The notes beneath the pieces are model-generated. The model made no database searches. It was not told the DNA's origin and saw only the letters and a program-made list of their open reading frames with translations. This document shows positions 9,138-16,932 of a stretch of 64,000 nt of DNA, piece after piece. The position numbers and the translations under genes were made by a program. The first letter of the stretch is position 1. Every line of letters starts with the position of its first letter. The stretch comes from Caulobacter sp031457805 (GTDB lineage Bacteria > Pseudomonadota > Alphaproteobacteria > Caulobacterales > Caulobacteraceae): positions 186,001 to 250,000 of the forward strand of contig NZ_JAVDXI010000005.1 of NCBI RefSeq assembly GCF_031457805.1, given 5' to 3'.

Positions 9138-9608
9138 TCAGCTCTCGTCGGGGCGGAAATGGCTGACCTTGTAGAGGCCCTGGAGCATGGAGTCGCGCTG
9201 CGCCGCGGGCAAGCTAGCCCCGGCGGCTCGCAAGAGTTTCAAGGCGTTCAGGTGGACGTCGACCGCATCCCAACGCCAGACACCAGCTTCGGCGCAGTTG
9301 TCGGCCAGCCCGCACAGGGACATGGCGGCGCGATCCAGACCCGTTCCGGTGACAAAGGCGCTGACGTCGATGATACGCGACGCGAGGACATAGAGGGCCT
9401 CGAACGACTCGGCCTCCCGGTCTTCGGCAGCCCGGCTAAACCGGGCCTCGATCTCGGCGAGGGTCTCGTCCAAGGCCGCCAGCGAGGCCTCCCGAAGCGA
9501 CTCTACGCCCGCTTCGGCCGCCGCGATGGCGTCTTGAGCGAGCAAGCCACCCCGTTCCTTGATCATCTTGGCCAGGCGGTTCGGCGGTTTGAATTTACGG
9601 ACGGTCAT
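9138..9608 (-). CDS. cheE: CheE, chemotaxis-operon accessory protein
   Basis: A 156-residue soluble protein, mostly predicted helix, with no catalytic motif that I recognise. It starts with a basic segment (MTVRKFKPPNRLAK) and carries an Ala/Glu-rich helix around 25-65 (AAEAGVESLREASLAALDETLAEIEARF). It is the last gene of the che operon, and its ATG overlaps the stop of the preceding response regulator (ATGA). Position and order match the gene called cheE at the end of the C. crescentus mcpA-che cluster. The name rests on that synteny rather than on a domain; a biochemical function cannot be given from sequence. Confidence 0.75.
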   Translation of the reverse strand: MTVRKFKPPNRLAKMIKERGGLLAQDAIAAAEAGVESLREASLAALDETLAEIEARFSRAAEDREAESFEALYVLASRIIDVSAFVTGTGLDRAAMSLCGLADNCAEAGVWRWDAVDVHLNALKLLRAAGASLPAAQRDSMLQGLYKVSHFRPDES

Positions 9609-10207
9609 ATCTGCACCTTCGCTGGGCGCATCATATTGCTGATTTCATCATCGGACAGGTTGGGCGTCTGCGCCTCGCCCACCTCCGCCGGAAGGTCGTC
9701 CTTGCGTCTGCCATCCGTCCCCGGAGGCGGCCCCATATGTTTGAATCGTCGGTCTGGGCCCACGAAGGTCGGACACTCGATAAACGCCCGATCCTCGCGC
9801 GCCACCCAGAAGATCCGCTCGAGCAAAACCTTGGGCGTAATGGGCTTGGCCACCACGTAGTTGGCGCCTGCGTCCCGGATCTTGACGATCTGGGAAGTGC
9901 GTGTGTGTCCGGTCACGAGGATGACCGGAACGAAGCGGTTCGTTTCCCCGCCCTCGCGCCTCAGCCATTCGATGAACTCGATGCCATCGGTCACGGGCAT
10001 CTGCACGTCGCTGATGATCAGGTCGAAGGTCTTTGTCTTGATCAGGCCCTGGGCGTCGGCGACGGTCTCGGCGCGATGCAGTTGCTTGACGCCGAAGCCG
10101 GAAACGACCTGGGACAGGATGTCCAGAGAGGGTCCGTTATCGTCCAGCACGAGCACAGTCGCCCGCTCGAGATTGATCCGGGTCGAGGGAAGAAGGGCGT
10201 CTGACAT
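9605..10207 (-). CDS. cheYIII: Response regulator with C-terminal tail (CheYIII)
   Basis: A 200-residue protein. Its receiver domain (about 15-140) has the acidic pair Asp22/Asp23, phospho-acceptor Asp67 (ISDVQMP), the VTGH segment and the conserved lysine in VVAKPI. A 60-residue tail (PDRRFKHMGPPPG onward) has no output domain that I recognise. The start is ATG 10205-10207, seven bases after the cheU stop; a longer frame would read back into cheU. Its stop overlaps the cheE start. By operon position it matches CheYIII of the Caulobacter che cluster and presumably receives phosphate from the operon's CheA; that partnership is inferred. Confidence 0.85.
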   Translation of the reverse strand: MSDALLPSTRINLERATVLVLDDNGPSLDILSQVVSGFGVKQLHRAETVADAQGLIKTKTFDLIISDVQMPVTDGIEFIEWLRREGGETNRFVPVILVTGHTRTSQIVKIRDAGANYVVAKPITPKVLLERIFWVAREDRAFIECPTFVGPDRRFKHMGPPPGTDGRRKDDLPAEVGEAQTPNLSDDEISNMMRPAKVQI

Positions 10208-10214
10208 CGGCGCC

Positions 10215-10598
10215 CTAGAAAAAGTCCAGCTCGCCGGCCTCGGCTTTCCGCTCGGCCTCCTCCGTCGCACGGAGCCTGACGACAAGATCGGATAGGCCCA
10301 GCCCCTCCAACAACGGCTCGATCGACATGCTCCACTCGCCAGACGCATGCTGGCCGATACGCTGAAGCACAGCCGAAAGGCCATGAAGACGCTGGCTCAG
10401 CTCGTCGAGCGCCTGGAGTCTGGTGAGGTTTGGCAGGGTCGCGCCGCCGTCCGCCAGATCGCCCACGATATGCTCGCAGTCCTGGCAGATGGCCGCAGCC
10501 GAAGCCAATTCCGCCGCCAGGCGTCGCGACAGCTCGCCCACTGGAAGCAGCTCTTCCGGTGTCGTGGTCGCGTTGGCCTGGAGCGGTGAAGCAGCCAT
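10215..10598 (-). CDS. cheU: CheU, chemotaxis-operon accessory protein
   Basis: A 127-residue acidic helical protein with leucine-rich stretches (LPVGELSRRLAAELASA; LTRLQALDELSQRLHGL), and no recognisable enzyme motif. The C-terminus ends ELDFF. CheD just upstream ends GDVDLF, so both close with an acidic-hydrophobic tail of similar type, perhaps a shared docking peptide (inference). It lies three bases after the cheD stop and seven before cheYIII. The name follows the conserved gene order of the Caulobacter mcpA cluster. A role in adaptation or CheA/CheY regulation is likely from context only. Confidence 0.72.
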   Translation of the reverse strand: MAASPLQANATTTPEELLPVGELSRRLAAELASAAAICQDCEHIVGDLADGGATLPNLTRLQALDELSQRLHGLSAVLQRIGQHASGEWSMSIEPLLEGLGLSDLVVRLRATEEAERKAEAGELDFF

Positions 10599-10601
10599 TC
10601 G

Positions 10602-11165
10602 CTAGAACAGATCCACGTCGCCGCTCGCCACCGCCGGCATCGGCGGGGGAGTCGGACGCCGGACGTCCTGCGGCGCGTTGTCGACGGCGACCAAGCGCTG
10701 CCGAACGCGGCCGGAAGCGGGCCAGAACTCGACGCGGCGGGCCGAAACGCCACCCGTGCTGGACGAGACGATCGGGATGCCTTCATCGCGCAGGAAGCGC
10801 TCGGCGAAGGCGGCGTTGCTGGCGCCCACGTCCGAGAGGCCATCGAACAGCTTGGCGCCGCCGAAGATCTTGGCCTCAAGACGCTCGCGCCGCGCGCCGC
10901 GCTTCAGGAGGTCGTTGATCAGCACTTCCATCGCATAGGCGCCATAACGGACGGCGTCGCCGTCCCGGCGCCCGTCGCCGGAGTCCGGCAGCAGGAAGTG
11001 GTTCATGCCGCCGACACCGTTCTGCGGGTCGCGGATGCACGCGGCGATACAGGAGCCCAGCACCGTGGTCATGACCACGTTGGGATCGGTCGACACATGG
11101 CTTTCGCCCTGCGTGACGTGAACCTTGATCGCGCGTTCCGGGTCGTCGTGATGGAATGCCGTCAT
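10602..11165 (-). CDS. cheD: Chemoreceptor glutamine deamidase CheD
   Basis: Deamidates specific glutamines in chemoreceptors, creating methylation sites. The catalytic set Thr33, Cys39 (TVLGSC) and His56 (MNHFLLP) has the same spacing as Thr21/Cys27/His44 of Thermotoga CheD, so the enzyme looks intact. The 187-residue protein has a proline-rich extension and ends DVDLF. Its ATG overlaps the stop of the upstream cheY by four bases (ATGA). Its targets are presumably McpA and the other chemoreceptors in this window. Confidence 0.95.
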   Translation of the reverse strand: MTAFHHDDPERAIKVHVTQGESHVSTDPNVVMTTVLGSCIAACIRDPQNGVGGMNHFLLPDSGDGRRDGDAVRYGAYAMEVLINDLLKRGARRERLEAKIFGGAKLFDGLSDVGASNAAFAERFLRDEGIPIVSSSTGGVSARRVEFWPASGRVRQRLVAVDNAPQDVRRPTPPPMPAVASGDVDLF

Positions 11166-11551
11166 GTCAGTTGCCCGAACACTTGCTCGATTTTTTCCTT
11201 CAGGCCTTGGACCGTGAAGGGTTTCACGCAGTAGTTGTTCACGCCGAACTGCACGGCGCGCTGCACCAGTTCGCGGTCGGCGCGTCCGGTGAGCATGACG
11301 AAGGCGGTCTGGCGGATCGGCGGGTGCGAACGCACCGCGCGCAACAGCGCCAGGCCGTCCATCTTCGGCATGTTGAAGTCCGAGATGACGAGGTTCGCCG
11401 GCTTGGCCAGGAGGTTCTTGAGAGCCTCCTCGCCATCGGGCGCCTCACGGATGTCCTTGAATCCGATCTGCTGCAGCGCATTCCGGATCAAGGCCCGCAT
11501 GGTGAGCTGGTCGTCGACCACCAGAACGGAGATGGAGCTTGCTTGGGGCAT
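11162..11551 (-). CDS. cheY: Single-domain response regulator CheY (second in operon)
   Basis: A 129-residue stand-alone receiver. Asp13/Asp14 bind Mg, Asp58 (ISDFNMP) is the phosphorylation site, and Thr88 and Lys110 (CVKPF) complete the active site. It is the downstream of two single-domain CheY proteins in the operon. It lies three bases after the cheB stop and overlaps cheD by four bases. Which of the CheY proteins binds the flagellar switch and which acts as a phosphate sink cannot be decided from sequence. Confidence 0.93.
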   Translation of the reverse strand: MPQASSISVLVVDDQLTMRALIRNALQQIGFKDIREAPDGEEALKNLLAKPANLVISDFNMPKMDGLALLRAVRSHPPIRQTAFVMLTGRADRELVQRAVQFGVNNYCVKPFTVQGLKEKIEQVFGQLT

Positions 11552-11554
11552 GGT

Positions 11555-12589
11555 CTATCGCCTCGCGGAGGCCAAATCGAGGATGGACTGGCCCATGGAG
11601 GACAGGCTGACCTGCTTCTCCACGGCGCCGATTTCGAAAGCGGAACGGGGCATGCCGTAGACGACGCAGCTTGCCTCGTCCTGGCCCAGCGTTTTGGCGC
11701 CGGCCTTGCGCATAGCCAGAAGGCCTTGGGCGCCGTCGCGGCCCATGCCGGTCAGGATTACGCCCACCGCCTTGTCGCCCACGGCGTTGGCCACCGAGTT
11801 GAACAACACGTCCACCGAAGGACGGTGCCCGCTGACAGGGTCGCCAGCGACGAGGCGGCAACGTAGGCCGGCCGAACGGACGACCTCCAGGTGCGTAGCG
11901 CCGCCCGGGGCGACATAGACCTTGCCAGGCTCCAGCGGGGCCCCGTCGAAGGCCTCCTGAACCTTGGCGCCGCTCGAACGGTCGAGGCGGGCGGCGAAGC
12001 TGGCGGTGAACGTCGCCGGCATGTGCTGAGTGATCACCGTCGGCGGGCAGGTGTCGGGGAAGAGCTGCAGGATCGACAACAGGGCTTCCACCCCACCGGT
12101 CGATGAGCCGATCGCCACGATGTCGCCCGAGGGCATGAAGTCCTTGCGGCGCGGGGCCGCCGTAGTGGGCGCAGCGCCCGCGTTGGTGCGAACCGAAGCG
12201 CGCGCCGCGATCTTCACCTTGGCGACGATCTCGGCCAGGGCTTCCTGGGTGCCGGTGGCGTCAGCGGGCTTGCCCACGCAGTCCACCGCGCCCAGTTCCA
12301 GGGCTCGCAGCGTCATCTCGGCGCCGGCCTGGGTCAGGGTCGAGACCATGACGACCGGCATCGGCCGCAGGCGCATGATCTTCTCGAGGAAGTCGATGCC
12401 GTTCATGTTCGGCATTTCGATGTCGAGCGTGACGACGTCGGGGTTCAGGGCCTTGATCATGCCCCGCGCCTCGAACGGGTCGCCGGCGCCGCCGACCACC
12501 TCGATATCCGGATCACGATTGAGGGCCGCCGAAATCAGGCTCCGCATCGTGGCGGAGTCATCAACGACAAGAACGCGAATCTTGGCCAT
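11555..12589 (-). CDS. cheB: Chemoreceptor methylesterase CheB
   Basis: A 344-residue two-domain enzyme. The N-terminal receiver has Asp10/Asp11 and phospho-acceptor Asp56 (TLDIEMP). After an Ala-rich linker comes the methylesterase/deamidase domain with IGSSTGGVEAL (catalytic Ser), ITQHMPATFT (His) and GMGRDGAQGL (Asp). It removes methyl groups added by CheR, resetting receptors. The start overlaps the cheR stop by one base (TAATG). Length and motif order are normal for the family. Confidence 0.97.
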   Translation of the reverse strand: MAKIRVLVVDDSATMRSLISAALNRDPDIEVVGGAGDPFEARGMIKALNPDVVTLDIEMPNMNGIDFLEKIMRLRPMPVVMVSTLTQAGAEMTLRALELGAVDCVGKPADATGTQEALAEIVAKVKIAARASVRTNAGAAPTTAAPRRKDFMPSGDIVAIGSSTGGVEALLSILQLFPDTCPPTVITQHMPATFTASFAARLDRSSGAKVQEAFDGAPLEPGKVYVAPGGATHLEVVRSAGLRCRLVAGDPVSGHRPSVDVLFNSVANAVGDKAVGVILTGMGRDGAQGLLAMRKAGAKTLGQDEASCVVYGMPRSAFEIGAVEKQVSLSSMGQSILDLASARR

Positions 12590-13470
12590 TAGCGCCCCAC
12601 CTTCCGGTAGGCGGTCAGACCGCAGCTCTCGAACGCGGTCACGGATGCGCCGACGCGTTCAGAGTGCCCCACATAGAGCCGGCCACCCGGCGCGACGAGC
12701 GGCGCGAACCGGTTCCAGACACGTTCCTGAGTAGGTTCATCAAAATAGATCACGACATTCCGACAGAAAATGGCGTCGAACGGGCCTTTCATTGGCCAGG
12801 ACGGACCGTTGAGATTTAGTTCGCGGAACGCGACGAGGCTTCGGGCCGCCTCGCAAACACGCCAGTTGCGCCGATCACTCGGATCGCGCTCGAAGTATTG
12901 GCTGCGCGCGGCGGCGGGAATGCCTTCCAGCAGGCCCTCGTCGTAGACGGCGGCCCGCCCCGTAGCGAGGACGTTGGTGTCGATGTCCGTGCCCAGGATC
13001 CGGATGTCGAGGTCTGCGGCGTTAGGCCACACCGACAGGACCGTGAAAGCCATCGAGTAGGGCTCTTGCCCCGACGAACTGGCGGCGGACCACAAGCGCA
13101 GCCGGCCACCGGCGCGGACCTTGTCGGCGACCGGCTCCAGCACATTGGCGCGCAGGTCGTCGAAGTGGTGCGGCTCGCGGAAGAAGCGCGTGACGTTGGT
13201 GGTCAGCGCCCGCAGCATCTCCTGGCTCTCGTCATGGCCGTTGTCGCTGGCGACGAAGGCGCAGTACTCGCTGAACGAGCGCAAGCCCAGAGCGCGCAAG
13301 CGCTTGGCCAGACGCGAGTAGACCAGAGTCGCCTTGCTGTCCGGCAGGCTGATGCCAGCCAGGTCGTAGAGCAACGCGGCGATACGTTTGAAATCCTGGT
13401 TCGTGAACGCGAACTCGCCATCGACGATGGCCTCGCGGCGGTCCGAAGAGGATGTGGCGACAGTAGACAT
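12589..13470 (-). CDS. cheR: Chemoreceptor methyltransferase CheR
   Basis: A 293-residue S-adenosylmethionine-dependent methyltransferase that methylates receptor glutamates. It shows an N-terminal all-helical domain (about 15-90), NVTRFFREPHHF, the SAM-binding WSAASSSGQEPYS (most homologues have Gly-Cys in place of Ala-Ser), LGTDIDTNVLATGR and FCRNVVIYFD. It overlaps cheW and cheB by one base on each side. Two receptors in the window end in WEEF, the kind of tail that tethers CheR-type enzymes. Confidence 0.96.
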   Translation of the reverse strand: MSTVATSSSDRREAIVDGEFAFTNQDFKRIAALLYDLAGISLPDSKATLVYSRLAKRLRALGLRSFSEYCAFVASDNGHDESQEMLRALTTNVTRFFREPHHFDDLRANVLEPVADKVRAGGRLRLWSAASSSGQEPYSMAFTVLSVWPNAADLDIRILGTDIDTNVLATGRAAVYDEGLLEGIPAAARSQYFERDPSDRRNWRVCEAARSLVAFRELNLNGPSWPMKGPFDAIFCRNVVIYFDEPTQERVWNRFAPLVAPGGRLYVGHSERVGASVTAFESCGLTAYRKVGR

Positions 13471-13937
13471 CAGGCGGCCAACGCCTCCCGTTCAGGCAGG
13501 ATTCGATCCAGAGAAATCTCGCTGATCATGCGTCCCTCGACCGAGATAATCCCGCGGACAAAGCTACGGACGGCGTCACAGGCGACGTCGGGCGTCGGCT
13601 GGATCATGTCGTCGTTGATCGACAGGATGTCCGACACCGCGTCGACCAGGAGACCGACGGTGCGATCACCCGCCTTGACGACGATGAACACGCTGCGGAC
13701 CGTGGGCTCGATCACCGGCATGCCGAGGCGGCAAGCCAGATCCATGATCGGCAGGACCGCGCCGCGCAGGTTGATGACGCCGCGCATGTAGCCGGGGGAC
13801 TGCGGCAGCGTCGTCGCAGGGCTCCAGCCCCGGATTTCGCGCACAGCCATGATGTCGACGCAGTACTCCTGCTCGCCCACGCGGAAGGAGATCAGCTCGC
13901 GCCGATCGGCGCTGGTGGCGGTGGCATGATCCGTCAT
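13470..13937 (-). CDS. cheW: Chemotaxis coupling protein CheW
   Basis: A 155-residue protein made of one CheW-like SH3 fold (EYCVDIMAVREI; YMRGVINLRGAVLPIMDLACRLG). It links receptors to the CheA regulatory domain in polar arrays. It has a short N-terminal extension (MTDHATATSADRRE). It lies three bases after the cheA stop and overlaps the cheR start (TGATG), so its level is tied to both. Confidence 0.95.
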   Translation of the reverse strand: MTDHATATSADRRELISFRVGEQEYCVDIMAVREIRGWSPATTLPQSPGYMRGVINLRGAVLPIMDLACRLGMPVIEPTVRSVFIVVKAGDRTVGLLVDAVSDILSINDDMIQPTPDVACDAVRSFVRGIISVEGRMISEISLDRILPEREALAA

Positions 13938-13940
13938 GAC

Positions 13941-16214
13941 TTACTCCGCGGCGATGAGGCTGGGCTCAGGGGGACGCGGCGCGCCACCCTCGCGACGGCG
14001 CAGGTTGATCGTGGCGTCAACATCCAGGATGAGGGCCACGCGGCCATCGCCCAGGATCGTCGCGGCGGCCACGCCCTCGACCTGCTGGTAGTTCTGTTCA
14101 AGCGACTTGATGACCACCTGGCGCTGGCCATGGATGGCGTCGGCCACCAGGGCGGCGCGCGAGCCGTCCTCGCCCTCGACCAGCAGCACGACGCCGTCGG
14201 TCGGATGCGGGCTTTCCTCGCGATAGCCCAGCGTCAGGCCGACATCGATGAGCGGGACGAAGCTGTCGCGGACGGCCAGCACCGAGCCCACCGGGCCCAA
14301 CGGACGAACCTCTTCAGGCTTCGGACGCAGGCTCTCGACGATGGCGGCGAGCGGCACGACCAGGGTCTCGCCGGCGACGTCGACCACCATGCCGTCCAGG
14401 ACGGCCAGGGTCAGCGGCAGGCTGAGCGTGAAGGTCGAGCCTTGGCCCGGGCGCGAGGAGATCGAGATGCGGCCGCCCAAGGCCTGGACCGAGCGCTTGA
14501 CCACGTCCATGCCGACGCCGCGGCCCGATACGTCCGAGATCTTTTCGGCGGTGGAGAAGCCCGGCAGGAAGATCAGGTTGTCGATCTCCTCGTCGGTCAG
14601 CTGCAGGTCAGGCGCGATCAGTCCCTTCTTGACGGCGATGCCGAAGACGCGCTCGCGGTTGATGCCCTTGCCGTCGTCCGAGACCTCGATGACGATCCGG
14701 CCGCTGCGGTGCAGGGCCGCAAGGCGCACGACGCCTTCCGGGTTCTTGCCGGCGGCCTTGCGCTCCTCGGGGCTTTCCAGCCCGTGGTCGATGGCGTTGC
14801 GCAGCATGTGGGTGATCGGGTCGGACAGGCGCTCGATGACCGTCTTGTCGACCTCGGTGTTTTCGCCGTCCATCACCAGACGGGCCTGCTTGCCCGTCAT
14901 GTTGGCGACTTCGCGAACCAGACGCGGCATGCGCTGGAACACCGACTTCACCGGCTGGGCGCGGATGGCCATCACGCTGTCCTGGATCTCGCGCGTCAGC
15001 TGTTCCAGCTCGTCGAGGCCCATGGCCAGGTTGGAAGACGGGGCGATGCCGTATTCGCCGACGCGTTGCGCCAGCATCGCCTGGTTGATCACAAGCTCGC
15101 CGACGAGGTCGATGAGTCGGTCGATGCGTTCGGGATCGACACGAATGACCGATTGACCGGGTCCTGGCACTTCGACGGGCGTAGCCTTCGGCGTCGCTGC
15201 CGCAGCCGCAGCGGGCGTGGCGGGCGCAGGCTTGGCGGCCTCGACGACGGGCGGAACGTCCGCGACGGGCGCTGACGCGATGACCGGCGGAGGAGCGACT
15301 TCGACAGGCGCGGGCGCGATCGGTTCGACGACGGCCATCGGCTCGGCGGGCGCCGTCAGCACGGCGAGGGTGGCCTCCACCGCGCTTTCGCCGTGGATGA
15401 TCTCCAGGTCGCAGTCGCCGTCCACGAACTCGAAGACCTCGCGAATGGCGGCCTCGTCCTGATCGGTCTCGAGGCGCACGCTCCACGTCACGAAGGCGGC
15501 TTCAGGGTCCAGGTCCTGTAGGGTCGGAAGAGCGCTGTCGTCGAGCGTCGCCTTGATTGGGCCAAGGCGGCTGAGTTCGCGCAGCAGGAGCGCGGTCTCG
15601 TTCGCCTTCCGATACAGGTCGGACTTCGGACGGATCGACACCGTCCAGACGTTCGAGGGGACCAGCTCGGCGTCGGCCGCTTGGGCCTCGACGGTGATGG
15701 TCTGCGGCACGAAGACGAAACCGAGATCATCTTCGTCCATCGCGTCGTCATCCGCCCCGATGACGATCGGCGCGGCGTCTTCGGAGACAATGGACTCGGC
15801 GGCGGGCGCAGGGGCCGCGGGCGCCGCGTTGGGATCCGTCCATTGCTCCAGTTCGGCGGCCATGGCGGCCGAGGCCGCCATGTCGACATCGCCCAGGCCG
15901 CGTGCGGCGCTGACGTGGTCGGCCAGGATGTCCGAGGCGCGAAGGAGAACAGCGGCCAGCTCAACCGTGTTCGGCACCGAGCCGGCGCGTACGGCGTCCA
16001 GCAGGGTTTCGAAGACGTGGGCGAAGCGCACGAGCGGCTCGAGGCCGAAAGCCCCGGCGCCGCCCTTGATGGAATGGACGGCGCGGAACACGGCGTTGAC
16101 CGTCTCGAGGTCGCCGGCCCCTTCTTCCATGGCGAGGAGACCGCCTTCGAGGTCGGCGAGCAGTTCCTCGCACTCCTGGAAGAAGGTGACCTTGATGGCC
16201 TCTAGCTCGTCCAT
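13941..16214 (-). CDS. cheA: Chemotaxis histidine kinase CheA
   Basis: A 757-residue kinase that phosphorylates CheY and CheB proteins in response to receptors. The HPt domain carries phospho-accepting His47 (AVHSIKGGAGAF). A second domain spans about 175-285, followed by a Pro/Ala-rich linker (about 290-350). A dimerisation helix pair comes next, then the ATPase with N-box HMLRNAIDHG, G1 VSDDGKGI, F-box FLPGFST and G2 GRGVGMDVV. A C-terminal CheW-like domain binds CheW. All catalytic boxes are intact. It lies 68 bases downstream of the first cheY and three bases before cheW. Confidence 0.97.
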   Translation of the reverse strand: MDELEAIKVTFFQECEELLADLEGGLLAMEEGAGDLETVNAVFRAVHSIKGGAGAFGLEPLVRFAHVFETLLDAVRAGSVPNTVELAAVLLRASDILADHVSAARGLGDVDMAASAAMAAELEQWTDPNAAPAAPAPAAESIVSEDAAPIVIGADDDAMDEDDLGFVFVPQTITVEAQAADAELVPSNVWTVSIRPKSDLYRKANETALLLRELSRLGPIKATLDDSALPTLQDLDPEAAFVTWSVRLETDQDEAAIREVFEFVDGDCDLEIIHGESAVEATLAVLTAPAEPMAVVEPIAPAPVEVAPPPVIASAPVADVPPVVEAAKPAPATPAAAAAATPKATPVEVPGPGQSVIRVDPERIDRLIDLVGELVINQAMLAQRVGEYGIAPSSNLAMGLDELEQLTREIQDSVMAIRAQPVKSVFQRMPRLVREVANMTGKQARLVMDGENTEVDKTVIERLSDPITHMLRNAIDHGLESPEERKAAGKNPEGVVRLAALHRSGRIVIEVSDDGKGINRERVFGIAVKKGLIAPDLQLTDEEIDNLIFLPGFSTAEKISDVSGRGVGMDVVKRSVQALGGRISISSRPGQGSTFTLSLPLTLAVLDGMVVDVAGETLVVPLAAIVESLRPKPEEVRPLGPVGSVLAVRDSFVPLIDVGLTLGYREESPHPTDGVVLLVEGEDGSRAALVADAIHGQRQVVIKSLEQNYQQVEGVAAATILGDGRVALILDVDATINLRRREGGAPRPPEPSLIAAE

Positions 16215-16282
16215 TCCCGTAAGTCCTAATTCGCGTCTAGCAACGGGTAGTCAAAAGCAGGGTCTTGGATCTGCGTTCTTGA

Positions 16283-16648
16283 TCAGGCGGCCACGCGACG
16301 GATCGCGTCGACGAGCTTTTCCGGATTGAACGGCTTGACGATCCAGCCCGTCGCGCCGGCTTCGCGGGCCCGCTGCTTCTTGGCAGGGTCGCTTTCCGTG
16401 GTCAGAACCAGGATCGGGATCGCGCGGTAGTCGTCGTCGACGCGCACCGCCTCGATGAAGCCGAAGCCATCCAGCTTGGGCATGTTGATGTCCGTGATGA
16501 TCACATCAGGGCGATGGGCGGACAGGACTTCGAGACCATGCTCGCCGTCCACCGCCTCGACCACATTGAAGCCGGCGCCGGCGAGAGCCATGCGCAGCAT
16601 GTCCCGCATCGTCCGGGAATCATCGACCGTGAGAACCGTACGCGTCAC
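16283..16648 (-). CDS. cheY: Single-domain response regulator CheY (first in operon)
   Basis: A 121-residue receiver-only protein with Asp9/Asp10, phospho-acceptor Asp53 (ITDINMP), Thr in VLTTES and Lys in IVKPF. The start is GTG (16646-16648) behind AAGGAG, and it overlaps the stop of the STAS gene (GTGA). It lies immediately upstream of cheA, the usual place for the cognate CheY. It is shorter at the N-terminus than the second CheY of the operon. Confidence 0.93.
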   Translation of the reverse strand: MTRTVLTVDDSRTMRDMLRMALAGAGFNVVEAVDGEHGLEVLSAHRPDVIITDINMPKLDGFGFIEAVRVDDDYRAIPILVLTTESDPAKKQRAREAGATGWIVKPFNPEKLVDAIRRVAA

Positions 16649-16932
16649 GATTCAGCTCCTTGGAATTCCGCCGAAAGGAGCGCCCCTGCGGCGCCAAATA
16701 GACGGGTGGTTTCGACGAAGGCCTCTGAGGGCCCCTTGATGGAAAACGGATGGCCGTCCTGGTCCCAAGCCTTGCGGGCGGCCAGCAGCACCTGCAGGCA
16801 CAACCCGCCGAGGCGGCGAACCTGATCGGCTTCGATGATGATCTCGGCGCCGCGACGCTCGAGGAAGGCGGCCTTCAGAGGCGCTGCGGCCTTGAGATCC
16901 AAGTTTTCAGGCAGAGAGATCGCGGCGACCAT
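16645..16932 (-). CDS. STAS-domain protein of the che operon
   Basis: A 95-residue single-domain protein resembling STAS (anti-sigma-antagonist) folds: SLPENLDLKAAAPLKAAFL, a central strand IIIEADQVRRLGGLCLQVLLAA, and a C-terminal helix. The usual phosphorylatable Ser/Thr after the Asp is not obvious: the loop reads EADQVRRLGG, so phospho-switching is doubtful. ATG 16930-16932 overlaps the mcpA stop (TGATG) and follows GGAGG; an upstream TTG at 16947 is less likely. Similar small STAS proteins sit between mcp and cheY genes in other alphaproteobacterial che operons. Its role there is not established by this sequence. Confidence 0.82.
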   Translation of the reverse strand: MVAAISLPENLDLKAAAPLKAAFLERRGAEIIIEADQVRRLGGLCLQVLLAARKAWDQDGHPFSIKGPSEAFVETTRLFGAAGALLSAEFQGAES